Assembly: GCF_001422405.1 (NCBI RefSeq)
Contig: NZ_LMMV01000025.1
Coordinates: 235,708-299,707 of the forward strand
Reading direction: 5' to 3'
Origin: Pseudorhodoferax sp. Leaf267
GTDB taxonomy: Bacteria; Pseudomonadota; Gammaproteobacteria; Burkholderiales; Burkholderiaceae_C
DNA: 64,000 nt
Made by a program: the position numbers and the translations under genes. The notes below the pieces were generated by a model that searched no databases, was not told where the DNA came from, and saw nothing but the letters and a program-made list of their open reading frames with translations. Shown one piece after another: positions 56,264 through 64,000 of the stretch (its first letter is position 1; every line of letters begins with the position of its first letter).

Positions 56264-57427
56264 ATGCGCATCGTCAACATCCTCGAACGTACCGCCCCCA
56301 TCGCCTCGCCGATCGCCAACGCCTTCATCGACTTCTCCAAGATGACCCTGAGCCTGGTCGCCGTGGTGACCGACGTGGTGCGCGATGGCAGGCCCGTGGT
56401 CGGCTACGGCTTCAACTCCAACGGCCGCTACGGCCAGGGCGGGCTGATCCGCGAACGCTTCGCACCGCGCCTGCTGGAGGCCGCACCCGACAGCCTGCGC
56501 GACGCCGACCGCGACAACCTGGACCCGCACAAGGTCTGGGCCACCATGTTCAAGAACGAAAAGCCGGGCGGCCACGGCGAGCGCTCGGTGGCCATGGGCA
56601 CCATCGACATGGCGGTCTGGGACGCCGTGGCCAAGATCGAGCGCAAGCCGCTGTTCCGCCTGCTGGCCGAGCGCCAGGGCACGCAGGCCGACCCGCGCGT
56701 GTTCGTCTATGCGGCCGGCGGCTACTACTACCCCGGCAAGGGCCTGGACGGCCTGAAGGCGGAGATGCAGAGCTACCTGGACCGGGGCTACACGGTCGTC
56801 AAGATGAAGATCGGCGGCGCGCCGCTGGCCGAGGACTGCCAGCGCATCGAGGCCGTGTTGAGCATGCTGCCACCCGGCTGCCAGCTCGCGGTGGACGCCA
56901 ACGGCCGCTTCGATCTACCTACTGCCATCGCCTACGCCAAGGCGCTGCGCGCGTACCCGCTGTTCTGGTACGAGGAGGCCGGCGACCCACTGGACTACGA
57001 GCTGCAGGCGCGCCTGGCCGAGCACTACGACAAGCCCATGGCTACGGGCGAGAACCTGTTCTCCATGCAGGACGCGCGCAACCTGATCCGCCACGGCGGC
57101 ATGCGGCCGGACCGCGACTGGCTGCAGTTCGATTGCGCGCTGAGCTACGGCCTCGTGGAGTACCTGCGCACGCTGGACATGCTCCAGCAGTACGGCTGGT
57201 CGTGGCGCCGCTGCATCCCGCACGGCGGCCACCAGATGTCGCTGAACATCGCGGCCGGCCTGGGCCTGGGGGGCAACGAGTCCTACCCCGACCTGTTCCA
57301 GCCCTACGGCGGCTTCCCCGACGGCGTGCGCGTGGAGGCGGGCCACATCACAATGCCGGAGCTGCCGGGCATCGGCTTCGAGGGCAAATCCGATCTGTAC
57401 GCGGAGATGCAATCCCTGGCAGCCTGA
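56264..57427 (+). CDS. tarD: D(-)-tartrate dehydratase, enolase superfamily
   Basis: A 387-residue enzyme very close to Bradyrhizobium TarD, which dehydrates D-tartrate to oxaloacetate. Signatures: VVGYGFNSNGRYGQGGLIRERF, NEKPGGHGERSVAMGTIDMAVWDAV, VYAAGGYYYPGKG, KMKIGG with Lys180/Lys182, LAVDANGRF (Asp211), WYEEAGDPLDY (Glu237), ATGENLF (Glu263), CIPHGGHQMSLN (His320). All metal ligands and both general bases are present. Divergent LysR; the hydrolase gene follows by 22 bp. Confidence 0.92.
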   Translation: MRIVNILERTAPIASPIANAFIDFSKMTLSLVAVVTDVVRDGRPVVGYGFNSNGRYGQGGLIRERFAPRLLEAAPDSLRDADRDNLDPHKVWATMFKNEKPGGHGERSVAMGTIDMAVWDAVAKIERKPLFRLLAERQGTQADPRVFVYAAGGYYYPGKGLDGLKAEMQSYLDRGYTVVKMKIGGAPLAEDCQRIEAVLSMLPPGCQLAVDANGRFDLPTAIAYAKALRAYPLFWYEEAGDPLDYELQARLAEHYDKPMATGENLFSMQDARNLIRHGGMRPDRDWLQFDCALSYGLVEYLRTLDMLQQYGWSWRRCIPHGGHQMSLNIAAGLGLGGNESYPDLFQPYGGFPDGVRVEAGHITMPELPGIGFEGKSDLYAEMQSLAA

Positions 57428-57449
57428 ACCACAACACCAGGAGACACCC

Positions 57450-58517
57450 ATGCGCATTCCTCTTCTCGCAGCAGCCTTCGGGCTGCAGATCGCCCTGGCA
57501 GGCGCGGCGTCGGCTGCCGACTACCCGGCGCCGCAGACGAAGGAATGGGTGGTGCGCGACTTTCGCTTCCACACCGGCGAAGTGCTGCCGCAGCTCAAGC
57601 TGGGCTACACCACGGTGGGCGACCCCCGGGGCGAACCCGTGGTGGTGCTGCACGGCACGGCCGGATCGGGCGAGCGCATGCTGACGCCGGCCTTCGCGGG
57701 CGAGCTGTTCGGCCCCGGCCAGCCGCTCGATGCCCGCAAGTACTTCATCATCCTGCCCGACGCGATCGGCGCCGGCGCGTCCAGCAAGCCGTCCGACGGC
57801 ATGCGCATGGCATTCCCGAGATACAACTACGACGACATGGTGCAGGCCCAGTACCGCCTGGTGCGCGAGCACCTGGGCCTGGCCCATGTGCGCATGGTGC
57901 TCGGCAATTCCATGGGCGGCATGCAGGTCTGGATGTGGGCGCAGAAGTACCCAGGCTACATGGACATCGCCGTGCCCATGGCCTCGGTGCCCGCTGCCAT
58001 GTCGGGGCGCAACTGGATGATGCGGCGCCTGCTGATCGAGGCGATCAAGCGCGACCCGGCGTGGGCCAATGGCCTGTACACCGAGCAGCCGGCCGGCTTC
58101 AAGTTTGCGCTGGCGCACTTCGGCATGGCCACCAGCGGCGGCACGCAAAAGCTGCAGTACGAGGCGCCCACGCGCGCGCAGGCCGACGCGCTGGTCGACC
58201 GGCAACTGGCCGCACCCACCATCGGCGACGCCAACGACCACCTGTACCAGTGGGACGCCTCGCGCGACTACGACGCCAGTGGCCAGCTCGATCGCATCCA
58301 GGCCACGGTGCTGGCCATCAACTCGGCCGACGACGAGCGCAACCTGCCCGAGCTGGGCCTGCTGGAGCAGGGCATGCAGTGCGTGAAGAACGGCCGCATC
58401 CTGCTGATCCCGGCCAGCGCGCAGACCAGCGGGCATGGCACGACCGGGCAGGCCCGGTGGTGGAAGGATGGGCTGGCCGAGGTGCTGCGCAGCACGCCGG
58501 CCGGCGCTGCGCGCTGA
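57450..58517 (+). CDS. Exported alpha/beta hydrolase, homoserine acetyltransferase-like
   Basis: A 355-residue alpha/beta-fold protein with a signal peptide (cleaved near ASAAD). HGTAGSGERM forms the oxyanion region, GNSMGGMQ carries the nucleophile Ser154, INSADDERN the acid and SGHGTTG the His. The chain resembles homoserine O-acetyltransferases, but periplasmic location suggests an esterase or lactonase. It follows tarD by 22 bp and may release tartrate or another acid from an ester before uptake (inference). Confidence 0.82.
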   Translation: MRIPLLAAAFGLQIALAGAASAADYPAPQTKEWVVRDFRFHTGEVLPQLKLGYTTVGDPRGEPVVVLHGTAGSGERMLTPAFAGELFGPGQPLDARKYFIILPDAIGAGASSKPSDGMRMAFPRYNYDDMVQAQYRLVREHLGLAHVRMVLGNSMGGMQVWMWAQKYPGYMDIAVPMASVPAAMSGRNWMMRRLLIEAIKRDPAWANGLYTEQPAGFKFALAHFGMATSGGTQKLQYEAPTRAQADALVDRQLAAPTIGDANDHLYQWDASRDYDASGQLDRIQATVLAINSADDERNLPELGLLEQGMQCVKNGRILLIPASAQTSGHGTTGQARWWKDGLAEVLRSTPAGAAR

Positions 58518-58523
58518 GTCGCG

Positions 58524-58934
58524 CTACAGCCAGGTGCCGCCCTGCGGCATCTGGATCTGCGTGGCCGGGTCGCTGCCGCCCACGAACGAGCCGATCACGA
58601 TGCTCAGCAGCGAGACGAACAGGCTGGCGAAGACGGCCGTCCAGAAGCCCGAGATCCGAAAGCCGCGCACCAGCGCCGCGACCAGCAGGATCACGAGCGC
58701 GTTGATGACCAGCAGGAACAGGCCGAAAGTCAGCAGCGTGAGCGGCAGGGTCAGCACGATGAGCAGCGGCTTGACGATGGCGTTCGCGAAGCCCAGCAGC
58801 AGCGCCGACACGGCCAGCGCGCCCTTGCTGTCGAAGGTGAGCCCTTTGAAGATGTGGCTGGCGACCCAGAGCGCCAGCGCGGTGATGGCCCAGTGGACGA
58901 GGAACGGAGTGAAGGGCTCGAGCATGCGCGGCAT
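58524..58934 (-). CDS. Phage holin family 4-like small membrane protein (YvlD-like)
   Basis: A 136-residue protein with four hydrophobic helices: HWAITALALWVASHIF, ALLLGFANAIVKPLLIVLTLPLTLLTFGLFLLVINALVILLVA pattern, and FWTAVFASLFVSLLSIVIGSF. This matches the small-membrane family with Pfam name phage holin 4, which is mostly chromosomal and not phage-related. Function unknown. ATG at 58934 or 58925. Confidence 0.85.
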   Translation of the reverse strand: MPRMLEPFTPFLVHWAITALALWVASHIFKGLTFDSKGALAVSALLLGFANAIVKPLLIVLTLPLTLLTFGLFLLVINALVILLVAALVRGFRISGFWTAVFASLFVSLLSIVIGSFVGGSDPATQIQMPQGGTWL

Positions 58935-58961
58935 GCTATCAGCCGGGCCCGCAGCCTGCGG

Positions 58962-60125
58962 TCACACCACCGTATCGCCCGCGCCGCTCTGGCCCATCAG
59001 CAGCTTGGCGCGGCCCTCGCGCTTGGCCTGGTACAGCGCGGCATCGGCGCGCGCCATGAGGCCGGCAAGCGTGGTGTCCTGCGTGCTCAGGGCGGCCACG
59101 CCGGCGCTGTAGTCCAGCGCGAAGCCGAGCTTGGCCTTCACCTGCTGCTGCAGCCGCGCGCGCAGCCGCTGGTCGAAGCCGCTCGCGGTGTGGAGCTTGG
59201 CATTGGGCAGCAGCACGCAGAACTCCTCGCCACCCAGGCGGCCGACCAGGTCGCCGGTGCGCCGCGTCTCGCCCAGCATCTCGGCGAACAGCACGAGCGC
59301 CTTGTCGCCGCCGTCGTGGCCGTGGCGGTCGTTGACCTGCTTGAAGTGGTCCAGGTCCAGCATCAGCACGGTCAGCGGGTGGTGGTAGCGCTTGGCGTTG
59401 GCGAACAACGCCTCGGCGCGCTCGGTGAAACCGCGGCGGTTCGGCAGGCCGGTCAGGCTGTCCGTGTTGGCGATGGTGCGCAGCCGGTGGTCGGCCTCGT
59501 CGCGCCAGGCCACCAGCAGCGCCACCGTGCCCAGCACCACGGCGATGTTGGTCGCCAGCGCGGCCGCGATGTTGACCGGGTTGGGCGCCAGAAAGGTCGG
59601 GTAGAAGCTCGTGAAGAAGGCGCCCAGCAGGCCGCGCGCGGCCGTCAGCACGGCCATGCTGGCGAAGCAGGCCAGCAGCACCAGCCGCCAGTGGCGCCCG
59701 GCGTTGCGGCGCGCGAGCAGCGTGGCGCGCGCCAGCAGCACCAGCATCGCGGCCAGCAGGAAGTTGGACCAGCCCACGCGCACCGCGTAGCTCGAGAACG
59801 TCAGCGCATAGCCCACGGGCACGAGCACGGCCAGCACGACGATCGCCCGCTCGCCGGGCCGCGGGCCCAGCCAGCCGCCCAGTGCCCGGTGCAGCATCAC
59901 CAGGCTGGCCGACAGGCTGCCCATGGACAGCACCGACAGCACGAACGAGTTCGCGTACTCGGAGGCCGTCAGCATCGCCCAGCCCAGGGTCAGCAGCAGC
60001 AGGCCGGCCTGCATGGCACGGGCGGCCGGCGTGAGGCTGCGCCCCATGATCAGCGGCAACACGACGGAGATGCCCAGCAGGTTGGCCATCGCCACGGTCA
60101 TCATCGAGAGGGTGTCGATCTCCAC
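58962..60125 (-). CDS. GGDEF diguanylate cyclase with multi-helix membrane sensor
   Basis: A 387-residue protein. Residues 1-195 have about six or seven membrane helices with no recognised ligand site. The C-terminal 175 residues are a GGDEF domain: NTDSLTGLPNRRGF, LTVLMLDLDHFKQVNDRHGHDGGD, and the active site GRLGGEEFCVLLP, so c-di-GMP synthesis is expected. A late RADAALYQAKREGR closes the domain. No RxxD inhibitory site is evident at the usual place. It follows amn by 11 bp on the same strand. Confidence 0.9.
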   Translation of the reverse strand: MEIDTLSMMTVAMANLLGISVVLPLIMGRSLTPAARAMQAGLLLLTLGWAMLTASEYANSFVLSVLSMGSLSASLVMLHRALGGWLGPRPGERAIVVLAVLVPVGYALTFSSYAVRVGWSNFLLAAMLVLLARATLLARRNAGRHWRLVLLACFASMAVLTAARGLLGAFFTSFYPTFLAPNPVNIAAALATNIAVVLGTVALLVAWRDEADHRLRTIANTDSLTGLPNRRGFTERAEALFANAKRYHHPLTVLMLDLDHFKQVNDRHGHDGGDKALVLFAEMLGETRRTGDLVGRLGGEEFCVLLPNAKLHTASGFDQRLRARLQQQVKAKLGFALDYSAGVAALSTQDTTLAGLMARADAALYQAKREGRAKLLMGQSGAGDTVV

Positions 60126-60136
60126 AGGCTCGCGGG

Positions 60137-61633
60137 CTACTGGAACGCGACTTCAGCAAAGCTGCGCAGCTTGCGGCTGTGCAGCTGGTCGATGCCCTGG
60201 GCGCGCAGCAGCTCCACCGCGCGGATGCCGATGCGCAGGTGCTGGTCCACGCGCTCGCGGTAGAAGTGGTTGGCCATGCCCGGCAGCTTGATCTCGCCGT
60301 GCAGCGGCTTGTCGGAGACACACAGCAAGGTGCCGTAGGGCACGCGGAAGCGAAAGCCATTGGCCGCGATGGTGGCGCTCTCCATGTCCAGCGCCACGGC
60401 CCGGCTCTGGCTGAAGCGCAGCTGGGGCTTGTTGTCCGGCAGCAGCTCCCAGTTGCGGTTGTCGGTGCTGGCCACGGTGCCGGTGCGCAGCACGCCCTTG
60501 AGCTCGGGGCCTTCGAGCTGGGTGACGTCGCGCACGGCTTTTTCGAGCGCGACCTGGATCTCGGCCAGCGCGGGGATCGGCACCCACAGCGGCAGCTCTT
60601 CGTCCAGCACATGGTCCTCGCGCACATAGCCGTGGGCCAGCACGTAGTCGCCCAGCTGCTGCGTGTTGCGCAGGCCGGCGCAGTGGCCCAGCATGATCCA
60701 GGCGTGTGGGCGCAGCACGGCGATGTGGTCGGTGATGTTCTTGGCGTTGGCCGGGCCCACGCCGATGTTCACCATGGTGATGCCCGTGTGGTCGGCGCGC
60801 AGCAGATGGTAGGCCGGCATCTGCGGCAGGCGCGGGGGCAGGGCGCCCAGCGCGTCGATGTCCTGCGGCGGCAGGTCCTTGCGGCGCGTGACCACGTTGC
60901 CCGGTTCCACGAACGCGATGTACTCGCTGTTCTCGTCGGCCATGGCCTCGTGGCCCATGCGCACGAACTCGTCGATGTAGAACTGGTAGTTGGTGAACAG
61001 CACGAAGTTCTGGAACCACTCGGGCGCCGTGCCCGTGTAGTGGCGCAGCCGGTGCAGCGAGTAGTCCACACGCGGTGCGGTGAAGAGCGACAGGGGCTGC
61101 GGCTCGCCCGGGCTGGGGTTGTAGGTGCCGTTGGCGATGCCGTCGTCCATGGCGGCCAGGTCCGGCAGATCGAACACGTCGCGCATCAGCCGGCGGCGCT
61201 CGGCGCTCAGGTTGCCCTCCACATGGTCGTGCTCGCTGAACGAGAAATGCACGGGGATGGGCTGCGTGCTGGTGCCCACCTCCAGCGGCACCTTGTGGTT
61301 CTGCAGCAGCAGGCGGAACTGCTCCAGGTAGTAGTTGCCATACAGGTCGGGCCGCGTCAGCGTGGTCTCGAAGCGGCCGGCGCCGGCCACGAAGCCGTAG
61401 GCCAGGCGGTCCAGTTCCTCCTCGGCCGTGGCACGCGACAGGGTCTCGGTATGCACCCGCACGAACGGATAGCAGGCGCGTACATGGCCCGGTGGCGTGT
61501 CGCCGGCCACGAAATGCTGCATGGCATCGCGCAGGTGGTCGATCTGCTGGTTGTAGATGAAGCGCACCTGCTGCAGTGCGGCGGCCGGGTCGGTGTAGAA
61601 GGTCGGTGCGATGAAGGGCGGCAGGTAGGGCAT
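60137..61633 (-). CDS. amn: AMP nucleosidase
   Basis: A 498-residue enzyme splitting AMP to adenine and ribose 5-phosphate. The N-terminal regulatory part holds RPDLYGNYYLEQFRLLLQNH and VPLEVGTSTQPIPVHFSF. The catalytic phosphorylase fold follows: YHLLRADHTGITMVNIGVGPANAKNITDHIAVLRP, MLGHCAGLRNTQQLGDYVLAHGYVREDHVLD, and VALDMESATIAANGFRFRVPYGTLLCVSDKPLHGE. ATG at 61633. It diverges from the enoyl-CoA hydratase-like gene across 93 bp. Confidence 0.94.
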   Translation of the reverse strand: MPYLPPFIAPTFYTDPAAALQQVRFIYNQQIDHLRDAMQHFVAGDTPPGHVRACYPFVRVHTETLSRATAEEELDRLAYGFVAGAGRFETTLTRPDLYGNYYLEQFRLLLQNHKVPLEVGTSTQPIPVHFSFSEHDHVEGNLSAERRRLMRDVFDLPDLAAMDDGIANGTYNPSPGEPQPLSLFTAPRVDYSLHRLRHYTGTAPEWFQNFVLFTNYQFYIDEFVRMGHEAMADENSEYIAFVEPGNVVTRRKDLPPQDIDALGALPPRLPQMPAYHLLRADHTGITMVNIGVGPANAKNITDHIAVLRPHAWIMLGHCAGLRNTQQLGDYVLAHGYVREDHVLDEELPLWVPIPALAEIQVALEKAVRDVTQLEGPELKGVLRTGTVASTDNRNWELLPDNKPQLRFSQSRAVALDMESATIAANGFRFRVPYGTLLCVSDKPLHGEIKLPGMANHFYRERVDQHLRIGIRAVELLRAQGIDQLHSRKLRSFAEVAFQ

Positions 61634-61726
61634 GCGAGGATTGTGCAATGCCCGTGCCAGGCAGCGCGGGCCGGGGGCTGCCGCCCGAGCGCTTATATTG
61701 CCCCGTTCACCTCCCCGTTGCACCCC

Positions 61727-62476
61727 ATGACCCCTGAGCTCCGCATCGCCGGCACGATCGCCACCATCACCCTGCAGCGGCCTACCGCCGCCAACAAGCT
61801 GGCGCCCGAAGACCTGCCCGTGCTGCGCGCGCACGTGGCCGCCGTCAACGCTTCCGAGCAGGTGCTGGTGCTGCAGCTGCGCAGCACGGGCAAGCACTTC
61901 TGCGCGGGCTACGACATCGCCGAGGTGGGCGGCAGCCAGGCAGAGGGCACGGGCTTCGGCGACATGGTCGATGCGCTGGAAGACTGCCGCGCCGTGACGG
62001 TGGCCGTGCTGCACGGCGGCATCTATGGCGGCGCGACCGACATGGCCCTGGCCTGCGACTTCCGCATCGGCTCGCCGGCGGTCGAGATGTTCATGCCGGC
62101 CGCGCGGCTGGGCCTGCACTTCTACGCCAGCGGCATGCAGCGCTACGTCACGCGCCTGGGCGTGGACGTGGCCAAGCGCCTGTTCCTGGCCGGCGACAAG
62201 CTCGATGCGGGCGCCATGCAGGCCTGCGGCTTCCTCACGCACCTGGTCAGCGCCGACGAGCTGGAGCCGCAGACCCAGGCGCTGTGCGAGCGGCTGGGCA
62301 CGATGGCGCCGCTGGCGCTGCTGGGCATGAAGCGTCACCTGAACCAGATGGCGCGTGGCCAGATGGACGCGCAGAGCGTGCGCGCAGCCGTGCTGCAGAC
62401 CCTGGCCTCCAGCGACCTGCAGGAAGGCGCGCTGGCCTGGAAGGAAAAGCGCGCGCCGCGTTTCACGGGGCGCTAA
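61727..62476 (+). CDS. Enoyl-CoA hydratase/isomerase family protein
   Basis: A 249-residue crotonase-fold protein. STGKHFCAGYDIAEVG is the first oxyanion segment and AVLHGGIYGGATDMALACDFRIGSP the second, where the usual catalytic Glu position reads Ala/Thr rather than Glu; the downstream AARLGLHFYASG replaces the PExxLG pattern. This suggests an isomerase or a non-hydratase member. A TATATT box lies at 61694-61699 before the gene. It converges with gor, the stop codons overlapping. Confidence 0.85.
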   Translation: MTPELRIAGTIATITLQRPTAANKLAPEDLPVLRAHVAAVNASEQVLVLQLRSTGKHFCAGYDIAEVGGSQAEGTGFGDMVDALEDCRAVTVAVLHGGIYGGATDMALACDFRIGSPAVEMFMPAARLGLHFYASGMQRYVTRLGVDVAKRLFLAGDKLDAGAMQACGFLTHLVSADELEPQTQALCERLGTMAPLALLGMKRHLNQMARGQMDAQSVRAAVLQTLASSDLQEGALAWKEKRAPRFTGR

Positions 62477-63840
62477 TCGACCGCCGGCTCGCGCAGCGTC
62501 ACGAACTCTTCGGCCGCCGTGGGGTGGATGCCGATGGTGCTGTCGAACAGCGCCTTGGTCGCGCCCGCGCGCAGCGCCACGGCGAAGCCCTGCAGGATCT
62601 CGCCGGCGTCCATGCCCACCATGTGCACGCCCACCACGCGGTCGGTCTCGGCATCGACCACCAGCTTCATGAGCGTGCGCTCGCTGCTACCCGACAGCGT
62701 GTGCTTGAGCGGCTTGAACTCGGTGCGGAAGATGGTCACGTCGCCGAACTTGCGGCGCGCCGCCTCCTCGGTGTAGCCCACGGTGCCCACCGGCGGGTGC
62801 GTGAACACGGCGGTGGGGATGTTCTCGTACGAAACGCTGCGCGCCGGCTTGCCCGGCAGCGGGCCGAACAGGTGGTCCACCAGCGCCATGGCCTCGGCCG
62901 TGGCCACGGGCGTGAGCGGCATGTCGGTGGACACGTCACCCAGCGCAAAGACCGACGGCACGCTGCTGCGGTAGTGCGCATCGACCGCGACCGCGCCGTC
63001 CTCGTCCAGTTGCACGCCGAGTGCCTCCAGGCCGATGTTGGCGGTGTTGGGCCGCCGCCCGGTGGCGAACAGCACGGCGTCGGCGTCCAGCAGCGCGCCG
63101 TCGGCCAGCGTCAGGTGCAGCCCCTTGGCCTGGCGCACGATGCGCTCGACCTGCGCGTTGAGCTGCAGATCGATGCCGGTCTTGCCCATCTCGGAGGCCA
63201 GAAAGCGGCTGATGTCCTCGTCGAACGCCGACAGGATGCGGCCGCCGCGTTGCAGCTGCGTGACCTGCGCGCCGAGCCCGCGGAAGATGGACGCGAACTC
63301 GCAGGCGATGTAGCCGCCGCCCACCACGACCAGGCGCTTGGGGAACGGGTCCAGGTCGAACATCTGGTCCGAGCTGATGGCCAGCTCGGCACCCGCGATG
63401 TCGGGCATGAAGGGCGTGCCGCCGGTGGCGATGAGGATGTGCTGGGCGCGCAGGCGCCGCTCGCCGACCTGCACGGTGTGCGGGTCCGCCAGTTGGCCCC
63501 AGCCCGCCACGATCTCTGCGCCCGCGCCCTTGAGCAGGTCGCGGTAGATGCCGTTCAGCCGCGTGATCTCCCTGGCGCGGTTGGCCTTGAGCGTGGCCCA
63601 GTCGAAGCGCGGCGCCTCCACCTGCCAGCCGAAGCCCGCGGCCTCCTCGAAGGCCTCTGCGTAGTGGGCGGCGTAGCTGTAGAGCTTCTTGGGGATGCAG
63701 CCCACGTTCACGCAGGTGCCGCCCAGCGCGGCCGCCTCCACCACGGCCACCCGGGCGCCGCGCTGGGCCGCCATGCGCGCGGCGCGCACGCCGCCGCTGC
63801 CGCCACCGAGCACCACCAGGTCGAAATCGAATCGGTCCAT
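62473..63840 (-). CDS. gor: Glutathione-disulfide reductase
   Basis: A 455-residue flavoprotein. FAD motif VLGGGSGGVRAAR; redox pair GGTCVNVGCIPKK (Cys43/Cys48); NADPH fold VVVGGGYIACEFASIFRGLG; FATGRRPNT; FALGDVS; and the C-terminal IGIHPTAAEEFV with the His-Glu base. It keeps glutathione reduced in the cytoplasm. ATG at 63840. The basic residue pattern after GGGYIA fits NADPH use. Confidence 0.92.
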   Translation of the reverse strand: MDRFDFDLVVLGGGSGGVRAARMAAQRGARVAVVEAAALGGTCVNVGCIPKKLYSYAAHYAEAFEEAAGFGWQVEAPRFDWATLKANRAREITRLNGIYRDLLKGAGAEIVAGWGQLADPHTVQVGERRLRAQHILIATGGTPFMPDIAGAELAISSDQMFDLDPFPKRLVVVGGGYIACEFASIFRGLGAQVTQLQRGGRILSAFDEDISRFLASEMGKTGIDLQLNAQVERIVRQAKGLHLTLADGALLDADAVLFATGRRPNTANIGLEALGVQLDEDGAVAVDAHYRSSVPSVFALGDVSTDMPLTPVATAEAMALVDHLFGPLPGKPARSVSYENIPTAVFTHPPVGTVGYTEEAARRKFGDVTIFRTEFKPLKHTLSGSSERTLMKLVVDAETDRVVGVHMVGMDAGEILQGFAVALRAGATKALFDSTIGIHPTAAEEFVTLREPAVD

Positions 63841-63936
63841 CTTGTGTCTTTCTTGGGATGTGATCGCCCCACGCATGATCGCGCGGTTCAGGGCCGCCGG
63901 CCAGCCGCGGGCACAATGCCGCGCGATCGGTGGGTG

Positions 63937-64000
63937 ATGCTGGAATTCGCGCTCGTTCTGCTGTTGGGATTGGTGGCCGGCACGGTGGGCGGCATCGTGG
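63937..64000 (+). CDS. TauE/SafE-like permease (5' end only)
   Basis: The first 21 codons of a gene that runs off the window. MLEFALVLLLGLVAGTVGGI is a hydrophobic start with the GxxxGxxGG pattern of TauE/SafE sulfite exporter-like proteins. GTG at 63934 is an alternative start. Too short for more. Confidence 0.5.
   Translation, partial: MLEFALVLLLGLVAGTVGGIV

Noticed and set aside
58524-58934. A prophage remnant, because the protein matches a phage holin family name.
   Set aside because: No other phage gene is nearby; this small-membrane family is mostly chromosomal.

Overview
The window is one contiguous stretch of GC-rich chromosome (a sample at 33661-33720 is 43 of 60 G/C). Gene content points to a betaproteobacterium of the Burkholderiales, most like Comamonadaceae. 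The signs are several Bug-type tripartite tricarboxylate receptors, a TRAP transporter, PEP-CTERM surface proteins, a PQQ dehydrogenase, NrtR control of NAD synthesis and dense catabolic operons. I saw no tRNA, rRNA, CRISPR array, insertion sequence or prophage.

Layout. 1-5.4 kb: a ThuA-like exported protein (cut by the window edge), two PEP-CTERM proteins, an exported PQQ alcohol dehydrogenase and an IclR regulator; near-identical IclR-type palindromes lie upstream of the first and the dehydrogenase genes. 5.4-9.7 kb: a YbjQ-family protein, an adenylate cyclase-PilZ fusion, and an operon (SDR, VOC protein, TIM-barrel isomerase) that resembles a split 3-dehydroshikimate dehydratase. 10-16.4 kb: a tartrate/glycerate-type locus (MFS carrier, glycerate 2-kinase, pyruvate kinase, enolase, LysR) that would turn glycerate into pyruvate. 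16.5-21.3 kb: an exported AcpA-like phosphoesterase and a methanethiol oxidase operon (mtoX, SCO1/SenC, MauG-like). 21.5-23.1 kb: an unknown protein and a ParDE toxin-antitoxin pair. 23.1-31.1 kb: a quinate/shikimate-type operon (TRAP carrier, oxidoreductase, AroQ, fused QuiC, AEC carrier) with a TetR regulator. 31.2-33.0 kb: a NodIJ-type ABC exporter.

33.2-46.0 kb is a defence-like island. It starts with a four-gene operon: MmeI-like DNA methyltransferase, DUF1016 PDDEXK nuclease, DEAD/DEAH helicase, GIY-YIG nuclease. The first three genes are broken by single-base frameshifts and in-frame stops. Then come an orphan AbrB antitoxin with a CTG start and a ParDE module whose toxin gene overlaps, by ATGA, a 1710-residue protein joining a DEDD-like exonuclease, a RecQ helicase and a UvrD helicase. 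This last unit is the best candidate for an undescribed system.

46-64 kb returns to housekeeping and catabolism: DUF72, a Bug receptor coupled to nadC, NrtR with two likely operators, a second Bug receptor, purT, an MscS channel, a berberine-bridge-type oxidase, LysR with D-tartrate dehydratase, an alpha/beta hydrolase, a small membrane protein, a GGDEF protein, AMP nucleosidase, an enoyl-CoA hydratase homologue, glutathione reductase and the start of a TauE-like permease. All family assignments come from reading motifs and recalling families; no database search was run.
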